Source of the DNA: JBOHPP01 sp050731755
GTDB lineage: Bacteria; Methylomirabilota; Methylomirabilia; Rokubacteriales; CSP1-6
DNA: 8,223 nucleotides
NCBI GenBank assembly: GCA_050731755.1
Contig: JBOHPP010000125.1
Location: 1-8,223, forward strand
Direction of reading: 5' to 3'
A program made the position numbers and the translations under genes. The notes beneath the pieces were generated by a model. That model saw nothing but the letters and a program-made list of their open reading frames with translations. It searched no databases and was not told the DNA's origin. This document shows, one piece after another, positions 1 to 5,719 of the stretch (within the stretch, counting starts at the first letter, position 1; every line of letters begins with the position of its first letter).

Positions 1-1578
1 TTCCTCATCCAGGAGAAGGGGCTGCCGGGCGTGGTGGAGATGGTGCCCAGCTTCCGCGCATTGCTCGTCTCCTATGACCCTCTGATCGTCGGCTACGACG
101 ACCTCGTCGCCGCCATCGCGGAGCTGAGCCCGCAGGCGGACAGCACCGTGCTGCCCCCGGCGCGGACGGTGGAGCTGCCGTGTTGTTACGACCCCGAGCT
201 GGGCTTCGACCTCGCCGCCGCCGCCCAGCGCATGGGTGCCAGCGTCGAGGAGCTGGTGGCCCTCCACGCCGGCGCGACGTACCTCGTCTACTTCATCGGG
301 TTCACGCCGGGGCTGCCGTACATGACGGGCATGCCGGACCGGCTACGGCTGCCCCGCCTGGAGACGCCGCGCACGAAGGTCCCGGCCGGCAGCGTGGGCA
401 TCGGCGGGGGGCAGTGCTGCATCTACTCGGTGGACAGCCCCGGGGGCTACTGGATTCTCGGGCGCACGCCCCGCCGGCTCTACGACCCGGGCGCGCGGGA
501 ACCCATTCTGCTGCGCCCCGGTGATCGAGTGCGGTTTCGGCCCATCTCACGGGACGAGTTCGAGGCCATGACCCTCGAAGGGGGGCTTCGCCCCGAAGCG
601 GCGGGCCAAGCCGGCGCTCGAACCGGCAAGCTCAACCGCGATGCTCCGACGATTCGCATCATCGAGCCGGGCGCCCAGACGACCGTGCAGGACCTGGGCC
701 GCGTCGGGCAGCTGCGCTACGGCATCCCGCCCTCGGGGCCGATGGATCGCAGGTCGTTCATCCTGGCCAACCGGCTGGTCGGCAACGCCGACGGCGCCGC
801 CGGCCTCGAGTGCACCGTCGTGGGTCCTCGCTTCGAGGCCCAGACCGCGTGTACCGTCGCCGTCACCGGCGCCAGCATGCCCATCACCGTCAACGGCCAA
901 GCGGCACCGGCATGGACCACGTTGCCGCTGGCCGCAGGCGACGTGGTGAAGCTCGGTGCCGCCCGTGCCGGCGTTCGCGCGTACGTCGCGTTCGCGGGTG
1001 GCATCGACGTGCCCGAAGTTCTGGGCTCTCGGGCGACCTATCTGCGGGGACGCCTGGGCGGGCTCGAGGGCCGCCCACTCCGGCGCGACGACGTGCTCCG
1101 GCTGTTCCCGGCGCCGCCGCCGCCGGGGCGCCAGGTTCCGGCCGCGGCGGTGGTCGATCTCGCCGCGGAGCCGGAGATCCGCGTCGTCCTGGGCCCGCAG
1201 GCTGACCGCTTCACCGAGGCGGGCATCCGCACCTTCCTCACCAGCGCCTGGGAGATGCTGCCCCAGGCGGATCGCATGGGAGCGCGGCTGCGCGGTCCGC
1301 GCATCGCCCACACCGACGGGCACGATATCATCTCGGACGGGATCGCACTCGGCAGCATCCAGGTACCCGGAGACGGCCAGCCCATCGCGCTGCTCGTGGA
1401 CCGCCAGTCCACTGGCGGGTACACCAAGGTGGCGACGGTGGCATCGGTCGACATCGGGCGACTCGGCCAGGTGAAGCCGGGTCAGCGCCTGCGCTTCCGA
1501 GCGATCACGCTGGCCGAGGCACATGGGGCGCTCCGCGAGGGGCACGCCGCCGTGGACGGCGCCCTCAGCCGCCACTGA
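1..1578 (+). CDS. pxpBC: Fused 5-oxoprolinase subunits B and C (PxpB-PxpC, KipI-KipA), 5' partial
   Basis: The reading frame is open from base 1, so the true start lies to the left. The first internal start (GTG at 31) falls inside the conserved PxpB beginning (GVVEMVPSFRALLVSYDP), and the ten codons before it also fit the family. Counting codon 1 at base 1, the PxpB (KipI) domain spans about codons 1-185, with GFTPGLPY at 100-107, PR..VPAGS at 123-131 and PGGYWILGRTP at 147-157. A roughly 30-residue linker follows. The PxpC (KipA) domain runs from about 217 to 520, with EPGAQTTVQDLGR at its start, DRMGARL at 424-430 and DRQSTGGY at 467-474. In the family, PxpB and PxpC work with PxpA as the cytoplasmic ATP-dependent 5-oxoprolinase that converts 5-oxoproline to glutamate; related carboxyltransferase-like domains occur in urea amidolyase. 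The B-C fusion is a known arrangement. Two adjacent Cys pairs (codons 61-62 and 139-140) are mildly unusual. Family is certain; the exact substrate is not. Confidence 0.95.
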   Translation, partial: FLIQEKGLPGVVEMVPSFRALLVSYDPLIVGYDDLVAAIAELSPQADSTVLPPARTVELPCCYDPELGFDLAAAAQRMGASVEELVALHAGATYLVYFIGFTPGLPYMTGMPDRLRLPRLETPRTKVPAGSVGIGGGQCCIYSVDSPGGYWILGRTPRRLYDPGAREPILLRPGDRVRFRPISRDEFEAMTLEGGLRPEAAGQAGARTGKLNRDAPTIRIIEPGAQTTVQDLGRVGQLRYGIPPSGPMDRRSFILANRLVGNADGAAGLECTVVGPRFEAQTACTVAVTGASMPITVNGQAAPAWTTLPLAAGDVVKLGAARAGVRAYVAFAGGIDVPEVLGSRATYLRGRLGGLEGRPLRRDDVLRLFPAPPPPGRQVPAAAVVDLAAEPEIRVVLGPQADRFTEAGIRTFLTSAWEMLPQADRMGARLRGPRIAHTDGHDIISDGIALGSIQVPGDGQPIALLVDRQSTGGYTKVATVASVDIGRLGQVKPGQRLRFRAITLAEAHGALREGHAAVDGALSRH

Positions 1579-1580
1579 CT

Positions 1581-1587
1581 GGAGAAG
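1581..1587 (+). promoter_or_regulatory. Shine-Dalgarno site of the class III aminotransferase gene
   Basis: GGAGAAG lies directly after the pxpBC stop (1576-1578) and ends 4 nt before ATG 1592; its GGAG core ends 7 nt before it. It selects ATG 1592 over the in-frame upstream start at 1523, which lies inside pxpBC and would add 23 residues with no resemblance to aminotransferases. Confidence 0.7.
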
Positions 1588-1591
1588 AGCG

Positions 1592-2917
1592 ATGGGTATC
1601 GACAAAGAGCTGAACGAGTACCTGGCGAAGACCGGCCGGTCGCGAGCCCTGCACGAGGAGGCGGTGGCCGTGATGCCCGGCGGCAACAGCCGCACCACCA
1701 CGTTCTTCGATCCGTATCCCTTCTACATCCAACGCGGCCAGGGCGCGCACATCTGGGACGCCGACGGCGTCGACCGCCTCGACTTCAACGGGAACTACAC
1801 GAGCCTGATCTTGGGCCACGCCCACGCCGACGTGGTGAAGGCGGTGCAGGAGGCCGCCGCGCTGGGCATGTCGTTCCCGGGTCCCACCGAGCACGAGATC
1901 CGCCTGGCCGAGATCCTGACCCGCCGCATTCCCACGCTGGAGACGGTCCGCTTCACCAACTCCGGCACCGAGGCCACCATGAACGCGGTGCGGGTGGCCC
2001 GCGCCTTCACCGGGCGGTCCAAGATCGCCAAGTTCGAGGGCGCGTACCACGGGACCCACGACTGGGTGATGGTCAGCGTGTCGCCCGATCCCAAGGTGGC
2101 GGGCGGGCGGCGGCATCCCAAGGCCGTGGCCGGGTCGGCGGGCATCCCGCCGGCGGCACTCAAGCACACGGTGGTGCTGCCCTGGAACGACGCCGACGCC
2201 TGCGAGCAACTCCTCGAGAAGGAGGCAGGCCAGCTCGCGGCCGTGATCGTCGATCCGCTGCTGGGCATCGGGGGCATCCTGCCCCCGGCCGAAGGCTTCC
2301 TGCCCCGGCTGCGCGCGGTGACCGAGCGGCACGGCATCGTGCTGATCTTCGATGAGGTGATCTCGTTCCGCATCGCCTGGGGCGGCGCCCAGGAGCGTTT
2401 CGGGGTGCGCCCCGACCTCACCACTCTCGGCAAGATCATCGGCGGCGGGCTCGCCGTCGGCGCCTTCGGCGGGCGGACCGACATCATGGGGGCCTACGAT
2501 CCTCGCAAGGGTGGCGCCCGCATCAGCCACGGTGGGACTTTCAATGCGAACCCGGTGACGATGGCCGCCGGGGTGGCCACGATGAACGCGCTGACCCCCG
2601 AGGCCTACACCCGTCTCGACGCGTTGGGCGAGCGGCTGCACGGCGGTGTGACGCGGCTGCTCCAGGCCACCCGCCGCCGAGGGCAGGTGACCGGCGTCGG
2701 CTCGCTCTTCTGCCTGCACTGGATCTCGGGCCCGCTCACCGACTACCGCTCGAGCCGGCCCCGCGACCTCGAGATGCCGATCCGCGTGTTCATGGGCCTC
2801 CTCAACGAGGGGATCCTCCTCACCCAGCGGGGGTTGGGCGCGTGCTCGCTGGCCATGACGGAGGAGGACGTCGACCGCTTCATCAACGCCCTGGCCAGAG
2901 TGCTGGCCCGCGAATAG
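1592..2917 (+). CDS. Class III PLP-dependent aminotransferase, glutamate-1-semialdehyde aminomutase-like
   Basis: The 441-residue protein has the full fold-type I, class III layout. NSGTEA at 123-128 and EGAYHG at 149-154 form the cofactor pocket (Tyr152 expected to stack on PLP). FDEV has Asp254 for the pyridine nitrogen, TLGKIIGGG has the Schiff-base Lys281, and GTFNANP at 315-321 holds the phosphate-binding Thr of the partner subunit. Length and lysine position resemble HemL (about 430 residues). However, the HemL hallmarks GGVNSPVRAF and GTLSGNP are replaced here by GGNSRTTTFF and GTFNANP, so I read it as a HemL-like paralogue of unknown substrate, not the tetrapyrrole enzyme. It begins 13 nt after pxpBC and ends 10 nt before pxpA, so it is very likely co-transcribed with the oxoprolinase genes. 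A role in transaminating an amino acid released by lactam opening is inference. A cytoplasmic dimer is expected from the family. No frameshift or missing catalytic residue is seen. Confidence 0.9.
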   Translation: MGIDKELNEYLAKTGRSRALHEEAVAVMPGGNSRTTTFFDPYPFYIQRGQGAHIWDADGVDRLDFNGNYTSLILGHAHADVVKAVQEAAALGMSFPGPTEHEIRLAEILTRRIPTLETVRFTNSGTEATMNAVRVARAFTGRSKIAKFEGAYHGTHDWVMVSVSPDPKVAGGRRHPKAVAGSAGIPPAALKHTVVLPWNDADACEQLLEKEAGQLAAVIVDPLLGIGGILPPAEGFLPRLRAVTERHGIVLIFDEVISFRIAWGGAQERFGVRPDLTTLGKIIGGGLAVGAFGGRTDIMGAYDPRKGGARISHGGTFNANPVTMAAGVATMNALTPEAYTRLDALGERLHGGVTRLLQATRRRGQVTGVGSLFCLHWISGPLTDYRSSRPRDLEMPIRVFMGLLNEGILLTQRGLGACSLAMTEEDVDRFINALARVLARE

Positions 2918-2920
2918 GAG
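2917..2920 (+). promoter_or_regulatory. Shine-Dalgarno site of pxpA
   Basis: GGAG begins on the last base of the aminotransferase stop codon (TAG, 2915-2917) and ends 7 nt before ATG 2928. A second G-run (GGGG, 2923-2926) sits too close to the start to be the main site. The overlap with the upstream stop suggests translational coupling. Confidence 0.6.
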
Positions 2921-2927
2921 CTGGGGT

Positions 2928-3716
2928 ATGGCCACCCAGAAGTTCATCGACCTCAACTGCGACATGGGCGAGAGCTACGGGCGCTGGACGCTCGGCGCCG
3001 ATGCCGAGATCATGCCCTTCATCACGTCGGCCAACGTCGCCTGCGGCTACCATGGCGGCGACCCCCACGTCATGCGCAAGACCGTCGAGCTCGCGCTCCA
3101 GCACGGCGTGGCCGTGGGCTCCCACCCGAGCTTGCCCGACCTCATGGGCTTCGGCCGGCGGGTGATGGACGTCTCGCCCCGCGAGCTCAAGGACTACATC
3201 TGCTACCAGACCGGCGCGCTCCGCGAGTTTCTCCGCGCAGCCGGACACGATCTCCAGCACGTCAAGCCCCACGGCATTCTTTACACCATGATCGAAAAGG
3301 ACGAGGCGTTGGCCCAGGCGACCGGCCAGGCCGTGATGGACTCGGGCGGCGCCTCGCTGATCCTCATGGCCCTGGCTTCCGGTAAGTACGACCGCACCTG
3401 CCGCAAGATGGGCGTGCGGGTAGCCTCCGAGGGATTCGCCGACCGTGCTTACAACGTCGACCTTACGCTGGTCTCCCGGAAACTTCCCGGCTCGCTCATC
3501 ACCGACCCGCAGCAGGCGGCGGCCCAGGCTGTCAAGATGGCGATGGAAGGCAAGGTTCGCACGATCGACGGTGTCGAGGTCGACATCGCTGTCCAGACGA
3601 TCTGCTGCCACGGGGACACCCCGGGCGCCGAGAAGATCGTGCGGACGGTGCGGGAGGGACTAGACACGGCGCGCTGTCGAGTGAAGCCGCTGCGGGACTG
3701 GCTCCCGGCGGCGTAG
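2928..3716 (+). CDS. pxpA: 5-oxoprolinase subunit A (LamB/YcsF family)
   Basis: The 262-residue protein is slightly longer than the usual 245-255. Family motifs appear in order: IDLNCDMGE at 7-15, ANVACGYHGGDP at 35-46, GSHPSLPD at 64-71, GFGRR at 74-78, HVKPHGILY at 111-119, EGFADRAY at 168-175 and CCHGDTPGA at 226-234. The family has a TIM-barrel-like polysaccharide-deacetylase-related fold and, with PxpB and PxpC, forms the ATP-dependent 5-oxoprolinase; the protein is cytoplasmic and has no signal peptide. Several usually constant positions differ from the E. coli and Bacillus proteins as I recall them: HAGD is HGGD, GAHP is GSHP, and EVFADR is EGFADR. The metal/acid-type residues (Asp8, Asp12, Glu15, His42, Asp45, His66, His115, Asp172, His228, Asp230) are all present. 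It is the last gene of the pxpBC-aminotransferase-pxpA run and converges on the receiver gene, 10 nt away. The gene is intact; the precise lactam substrate is uncertain. Confidence 0.93.
   Translation: MATQKFIDLNCDMGESYGRWTLGADAEIMPFITSANVACGYHGGDPHVMRKTVELALQHGVAVGSHPSLPDLMGFGRRVMDVSPRELKDYICYQTGALREFLRAAGHDLQHVKPHGILYTMIEKDEALAQATGQAVMDSGGASLILMALASGKYDRTCRKMGVRVASEGFADRAYNVDLTLVSRKLPGSLITDPQQAAAQAVKMAMEGKVRTIDGVEVDIAVQTICCHGDTPGAEKIVRTVREGLDTARCRVKPLRDWLPAA
3686..3712. terminator. Weak GC-rich hairpin at the convergent pxpA/receiver junction
   Basis: GCCGC (3686-3690) pairs with GCGGC (3708-3712), and inside them GGGA (3694-3697) pairs with TCCC (3703-3706) around a 5-nt loop, with a 3-by-1 internal loop between the two stems. 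It overlaps the last codons of pxpA and lies 14-40 nt beyond the receiver gene stop. No T-run follows on either strand, so it is not a classical intrinsic terminator, and in such GC-rich DNA it may be chance. Confidence 0.2.
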
Positions 3717-3726
3717 AACTTACAAC

Positions 3727-4113
3727 TCAGGCCGCGGCGACCGGCTTCTGCGGATCGGGTAAGAGCTGCTGTACCAGGACGCTCCACTCGATCGGCTTCG
3801 TGAAGACCGCGTCGGCGCCGGCGGCCCGTGCTCGGCTGATGTAGGGTTCGCTATAGCCGGTGACCACCACGACGCGCGGCCGGCCTGTCGCCGTCGTGAG
3901 GATCTGGCGGATGAGCACGTCGCCGGGGATGTCGGGAAGCCCCAGGTCCGTGAGGAGCACGTCGAAGGGGGCATGGGCCGCGCGCTCCAGGGCCTCGCGC
4001 CCCGTCGCCGTGGCCGTGACTTCAGCCCCCTCGGCCCGCAGTAGCAGACTGAAGGCGTCCCGGATCTCGGGCGCGTCTTCGACCAGCAGGACGCGTTGCG
4101 CACGGAGTCGCAT
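3727..4113 (-). CDS. Stand-alone CheY-like response regulator receiver protein
   Basis: The 128-residue protein (from ATG 4113) is one receiver (REC) domain with no output domain. Acidic residues Glu12-Asp13 (VEDAPE), phospho-acceptor Asp56 (LLTDLGLPD), switch Thr85 (VVTGYSE) and Lys106 (FTKPIE) are all present, so it should be phosphorylatable. The position of the usual switch Tyr/Phe, three residues before the Lys, is a valine. The start is uncertain: TTG at 4131 would add MLVKSR, but neither start has a clear Shine-Dalgarno site (a weak GCAGG precedes the TTG). I prefer the ATG because receiver domains commonly begin a few residues before the first strand. It is convergent with pxpA and divergent from gcvT. 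No histidine kinase lies in the window, so its input and target (another protein, or a phosphorelay) are unknown. Confidence 0.88.
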   Translation of the reverse strand: MRLRAQRVLLVEDAPEIRDAFSLLLRAEGAEVTATATGREALERAAHAPFDVLLTDLGLPDIPGDVLIRQILTTATGRPRVVVVTGYSEPYISRARAAGADAVFTKPIEWSVLVQQLLPDPQKPVAAA

Positions 4114-4146
4114 CCGGCTTTTGACAAGCAAACGTGATGCCTGCTC

Positions 4147-4175
4147 TTGACCCTCGCGTTCTGCAATGTTTTACT
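4147..4175 (+). promoter_or_regulatory. Candidate sigma-70-type promoter of the gcv operon
   Basis: TTGACC (4147-4152, 5 of 6 to consensus) and TTTACT (4170-4175, 4 of 6) are separated by 17 bp in the divergent gap between the receiver gene and gcvT. The predicted start near 4182 would leave only about 5 nt before the gcvT ATG and lose its Shine-Dalgarno site, which weakens the call. A perfect TTGACA also occurs at 4121-4126 but has no good -10 at normal spacing. The true promoter could lie further left, inside the receiver gene. Confidence 0.22.
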
Positions 4176-4186
4176 GAGGCGCCCCG

Positions 4187-5302
4187 ATGGACGAGCCTCT
4201 CAAGCGGACCCCCCTCTACGCCCTCCACGTCAAGGCCGGCGCGCGCATGGTGCCCTTCGGGGGATGGGAGATGCCCGTCCAGTACACCTCGATCATCGAG
4301 GAGCACCGCGCCGTGCGTAGCTCCGTGGGGCTGTTCGATGTGAGCCACATGGGGGAGTTCGAGCTGGAGGGCCCCGAGGCCCTGGCCGCGCTCCAGCACC
4401 TCACCACCAACGACGCGGCAGCGCTCGCCGTCGGTCAGGTCCAATATTCGTTGCTGTGCACCCCGGACGGTGGCATCGTCGACGACCTCACGCTCTCCCG
4501 GCTCGGTCCCGAGCGGTTCATGATGACGGTGAACGCCGCCAACATCGACAAGGACTGGGGCTGGGTGACGCAGCGGTCGGCGCGCTTCCGCGGCGCCCGC
4601 TGGCGCAACGTCTCGGCCGACACCGGGCTGATCGCGGTGCAGGGGCCGCGGGCGGAAGCGCTCGTCAGCCGGCTGGCCGACGGCGATGTGACGACACTGG
4701 GTTACTACCGATTCACCGCCGCGAGCGTGGCCGGGGTGCGGGCGGTGGTCTCCCGGACCGGCTATACCGGGGAAGACGGCTTCGAGCTGTACGTGGCGGC
4801 GGCCGACACCACACGCCTCTGGGAGGCGCTGCTGGCAGCGGGCGCGGGGGACGCCGCCCGGCCGGTGGGGCTGGGCGCGCGCGACACACTGCGGCTGGAG
4901 ATGCGCTACGCGCTCTACGGCAACGACATCGACGAGACCACGAATCCGCTGGAGGCGGGCCTGGGCTGGGTGGTGAAGCCGGCCAAGGGCGACTTCATCG
5001 GCCGCGAGGCCATCGAGCGCGGGCGCGCCGACGGCCCCCGGCGCCGGCTCGTCGGCCTGGAGATGGTGGACCGCGCCATTGCTCGTCATGGCTACCCGGT
5101 GGTTGCGGCGGGCAAGGCGGTCGGTGTCGTCACCTCGGGCTCCTACGGACCGTCCGTCGACCGGTCGATCGCGATGGCCTACGCCGACGCCGGCTTCGCC
5201 GCCGTCGGGACCGAGCTGGGCGTGGAAGTCCGGGGGCAGGCCCGTCCGGCCCGCGTGGTGAAGACGCCGTTTCATCCGCCGCGGGTCAAGAGGGCGGCGT
5301 GA
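4187..5302 (+). CDS. gcvT: Glycine cleavage system T-protein (aminomethyltransferase)
   Basis: The 371-residue protein has the normal family length. It transfers the methylene carbon from the aminomethyl-lipoyl arm of H-protein to tetrahydrofolate, releasing ammonia. The N-terminus KRTPLYALHVKAGARMVPFGGWEMP is characteristic (residues 6-30) and supports ATG 4187, preceded by GAGGCG (4176-4181, 5 nt away). Other motifs are DVSHMGE at 51-57, GGIVDDL at 95-101 (the Asp pair that includes the family's catalytic Asp), GYTGE at 192-196, and LGARDTLRLE at 229-238 followed by YGNDIDETTNPLEAGLGW. The folate-binding domain covers roughly 8-265 and the C-terminal barrel roughly 283-362. The GARDTLRLE and GYTGE pattern separates true GcvT from YgfZ-like or dimethylglycine-dehydrogenase relatives. 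It is the first gene of the gcv operon and acts in the cytoplasm. No defect is seen. Confidence 0.96.
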   Translation: MDEPLKRTPLYALHVKAGARMVPFGGWEMPVQYTSIIEEHRAVRSSVGLFDVSHMGEFELEGPEALAALQHLTTNDAAALAVGQVQYSLLCTPDGGIVDDLTLSRLGPERFMMTVNAANIDKDWGWVTQRSARFRGARWRNVSADTGLIAVQGPRAEALVSRLADGDVTTLGYYRFTAASVAGVRAVVSRTGYTGEDGFELYVAAADTTRLWEALLAAGAGDAARPVGLGARDTLRLEMRYALYGNDIDETTNPLEAGLGWVVKPAKGDFIGREAIERGRADGPRRRLVGLEMVDRAIARHGYPVVAAGKAVGVVTSGSYGPSVDRSIAMAYADAGFAAVGTELGVEVRGQARPARVVKTPFHPPRVKRAA

Positions 5303-5311
5303 GCCCCCGAC

Positions 5312-5317
5312 TATAAT
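5312..5317 (+). promoter_or_regulatory. TATAAT hexamer between gcvT and gcvH, possible internal -10 box
   Basis: An exact TATAAT lies in the 24-nt gap between gcvT and gcvH, 10 nt before the gcvH ATG. At 17 bp upstream the sequence is AGAGGG, so there is no recognisable -35 box. A single exact match in about 8 kb of both strands is not surprising by chance, and a start from here would lie at or inside the Shine-Dalgarno site. It is listed only as a weak possibility. Confidence 0.12.
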
Positions 5318-5324
5318 GAGGTGA
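5318..5324 (+). promoter_or_regulatory. Strong Shine-Dalgarno site of gcvH
   Basis: GAGGTGA matches the anti-Shine-Dalgarno consensus AAGGAGGTGA over seven bases, and its GAGG core ends 5 nt before ATG 5327. It overlaps the alternative in-frame GTG at 5321, which rules that start out. Confidence 0.75.
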
Positions 5325-5326
5325 CG

Positions 5327-5719
5327 ATGTCGAACATCCCGGCCGAGCTCAAGTACACGCGTGATCACGAGTGGGCGAAGCAGGAAAGCGGCAACGTCCG
5401 CGTCGGAATCACTGACTACGCCCAGGAGCAGCTGGGCGACGTCGTGTTCGTCGAGTTGCCCAAGGTGGGCGCCAAGGTGACGGCCAAGCAGGCCTTCGGC
5501 GTGGTGGAGTCGGTGAAAGCTGTCTCCGACCTCTTCGCGCCGGCGTCGGGCGAAGTGGTGGAGGTGAACGCCGAACTGGGCAAAAAGCCGGAGCTGGTGA
5601 ACAAGGACCCGTACGGAAGGGGCTGGATGTTGGTCATCCGACCCGGCAACCCGGGCGATTGGAACCAGCTCCTCACGCCCAAGCAGTACGAAGAGCACAT
5701 CGCTCAGGGCGGGCATTGA
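5327..5719 (+). CDS. gcvH: Glycine cleavage system H-protein (lipoyl carrier)
   Basis: The 130-residue protein has the usual length for H-protein, the mobile lipoyl carrier that shuttles the aminomethyl group between P-, T- and L-proteins. The N-terminus LKYTRDHEWAK is typical. The core reads VGITDYAQEQLGDVVFVELP, then GVVESVKAVSDLFAP with the lipoylation Lys64, matching the position in E. coli H-protein. The C-terminal part (KDPYGRGWMLVI) completes the hybrid barrel. ATG 5327 is chosen because the GTG two codons upstream lies inside the strong ribosome binding site. The stop TGA (5717-5719) overlaps the gcvPA ATG by one base, so translation is probably coupled. The lipoylation enzymes are not in the window. 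Confidence 0.97.
   Translation: MSNIPAELKYTRDHEWAKQESGNVRVGITDYAQEQLGDVVFVELPKVGAKVTAKQAFGVVESVKAVSDLFAPASGEVVEVNAELGKKPELVNKDPYGRGWMLVIRPGNPGDWNQLLTPKQYEEHIAQGGH

Noticed and set aside
1523..1591. Upstream in-frame start for the aminotransferase
   Set aside because: It would overlap the end of pxpBC by 56 bases and add residues unlike the family, whereas ATG 1592 has a well-placed GGAGAAG.
547..1701. Minus-strand open frame (384 codons) opposite pxpBC
   Set aside because: It is a shadow of the PxpB-PxpC coding frame with no recognisable motif.
1592..2917. Calling the aminotransferase HemL (glutamate-1-semialdehyde 2,1-aminomutase)
   Set aside because: Overall layout agrees, but the HemL N-terminal hallmark and the GTLSGNP motif are replaced, and the neighbours are unrelated to tetrapyrrole synthesis.
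1565..2965. Long open frame (466 codons) on the minus strand opposite the aminotransferase gene
   Set aside because: It mirrors a well-identified plus-strand gene, its translation has low-complexity His/Arg/Gly-rich composition and no family motif. Long antisense frames are expected in GC-rich DNA.
4121..4145. AGCA/TGCT inverted repeat near TTGACA as an operator
   Set aside because: Only four base pairs match around an 11-nt spacer and the outer bases do not pair, so it is within chance.
3717..4186. Glycine riboswitch or other long leader before gcvT
   Set aside because: Most of the interval is a well-conserved receiver coding sequence on the other strand, and I could not pick out the paired glycine aptamer core in the remaining bases.
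5321..5326. GTG start for gcvH two codons upstream of ATG 5327
   Set aside because: The GTG is part of the GAGGTGA ribosome site itself, and the family N-terminus fits ATG 5327.
4022..5716. Long open frame (564 codons) on the minus strand across gcvT and gcvH
   Set aside because: It crosses two clear plus-strand genes and part of the receiver gene, resembles no protein family and has shadow-frame composition.
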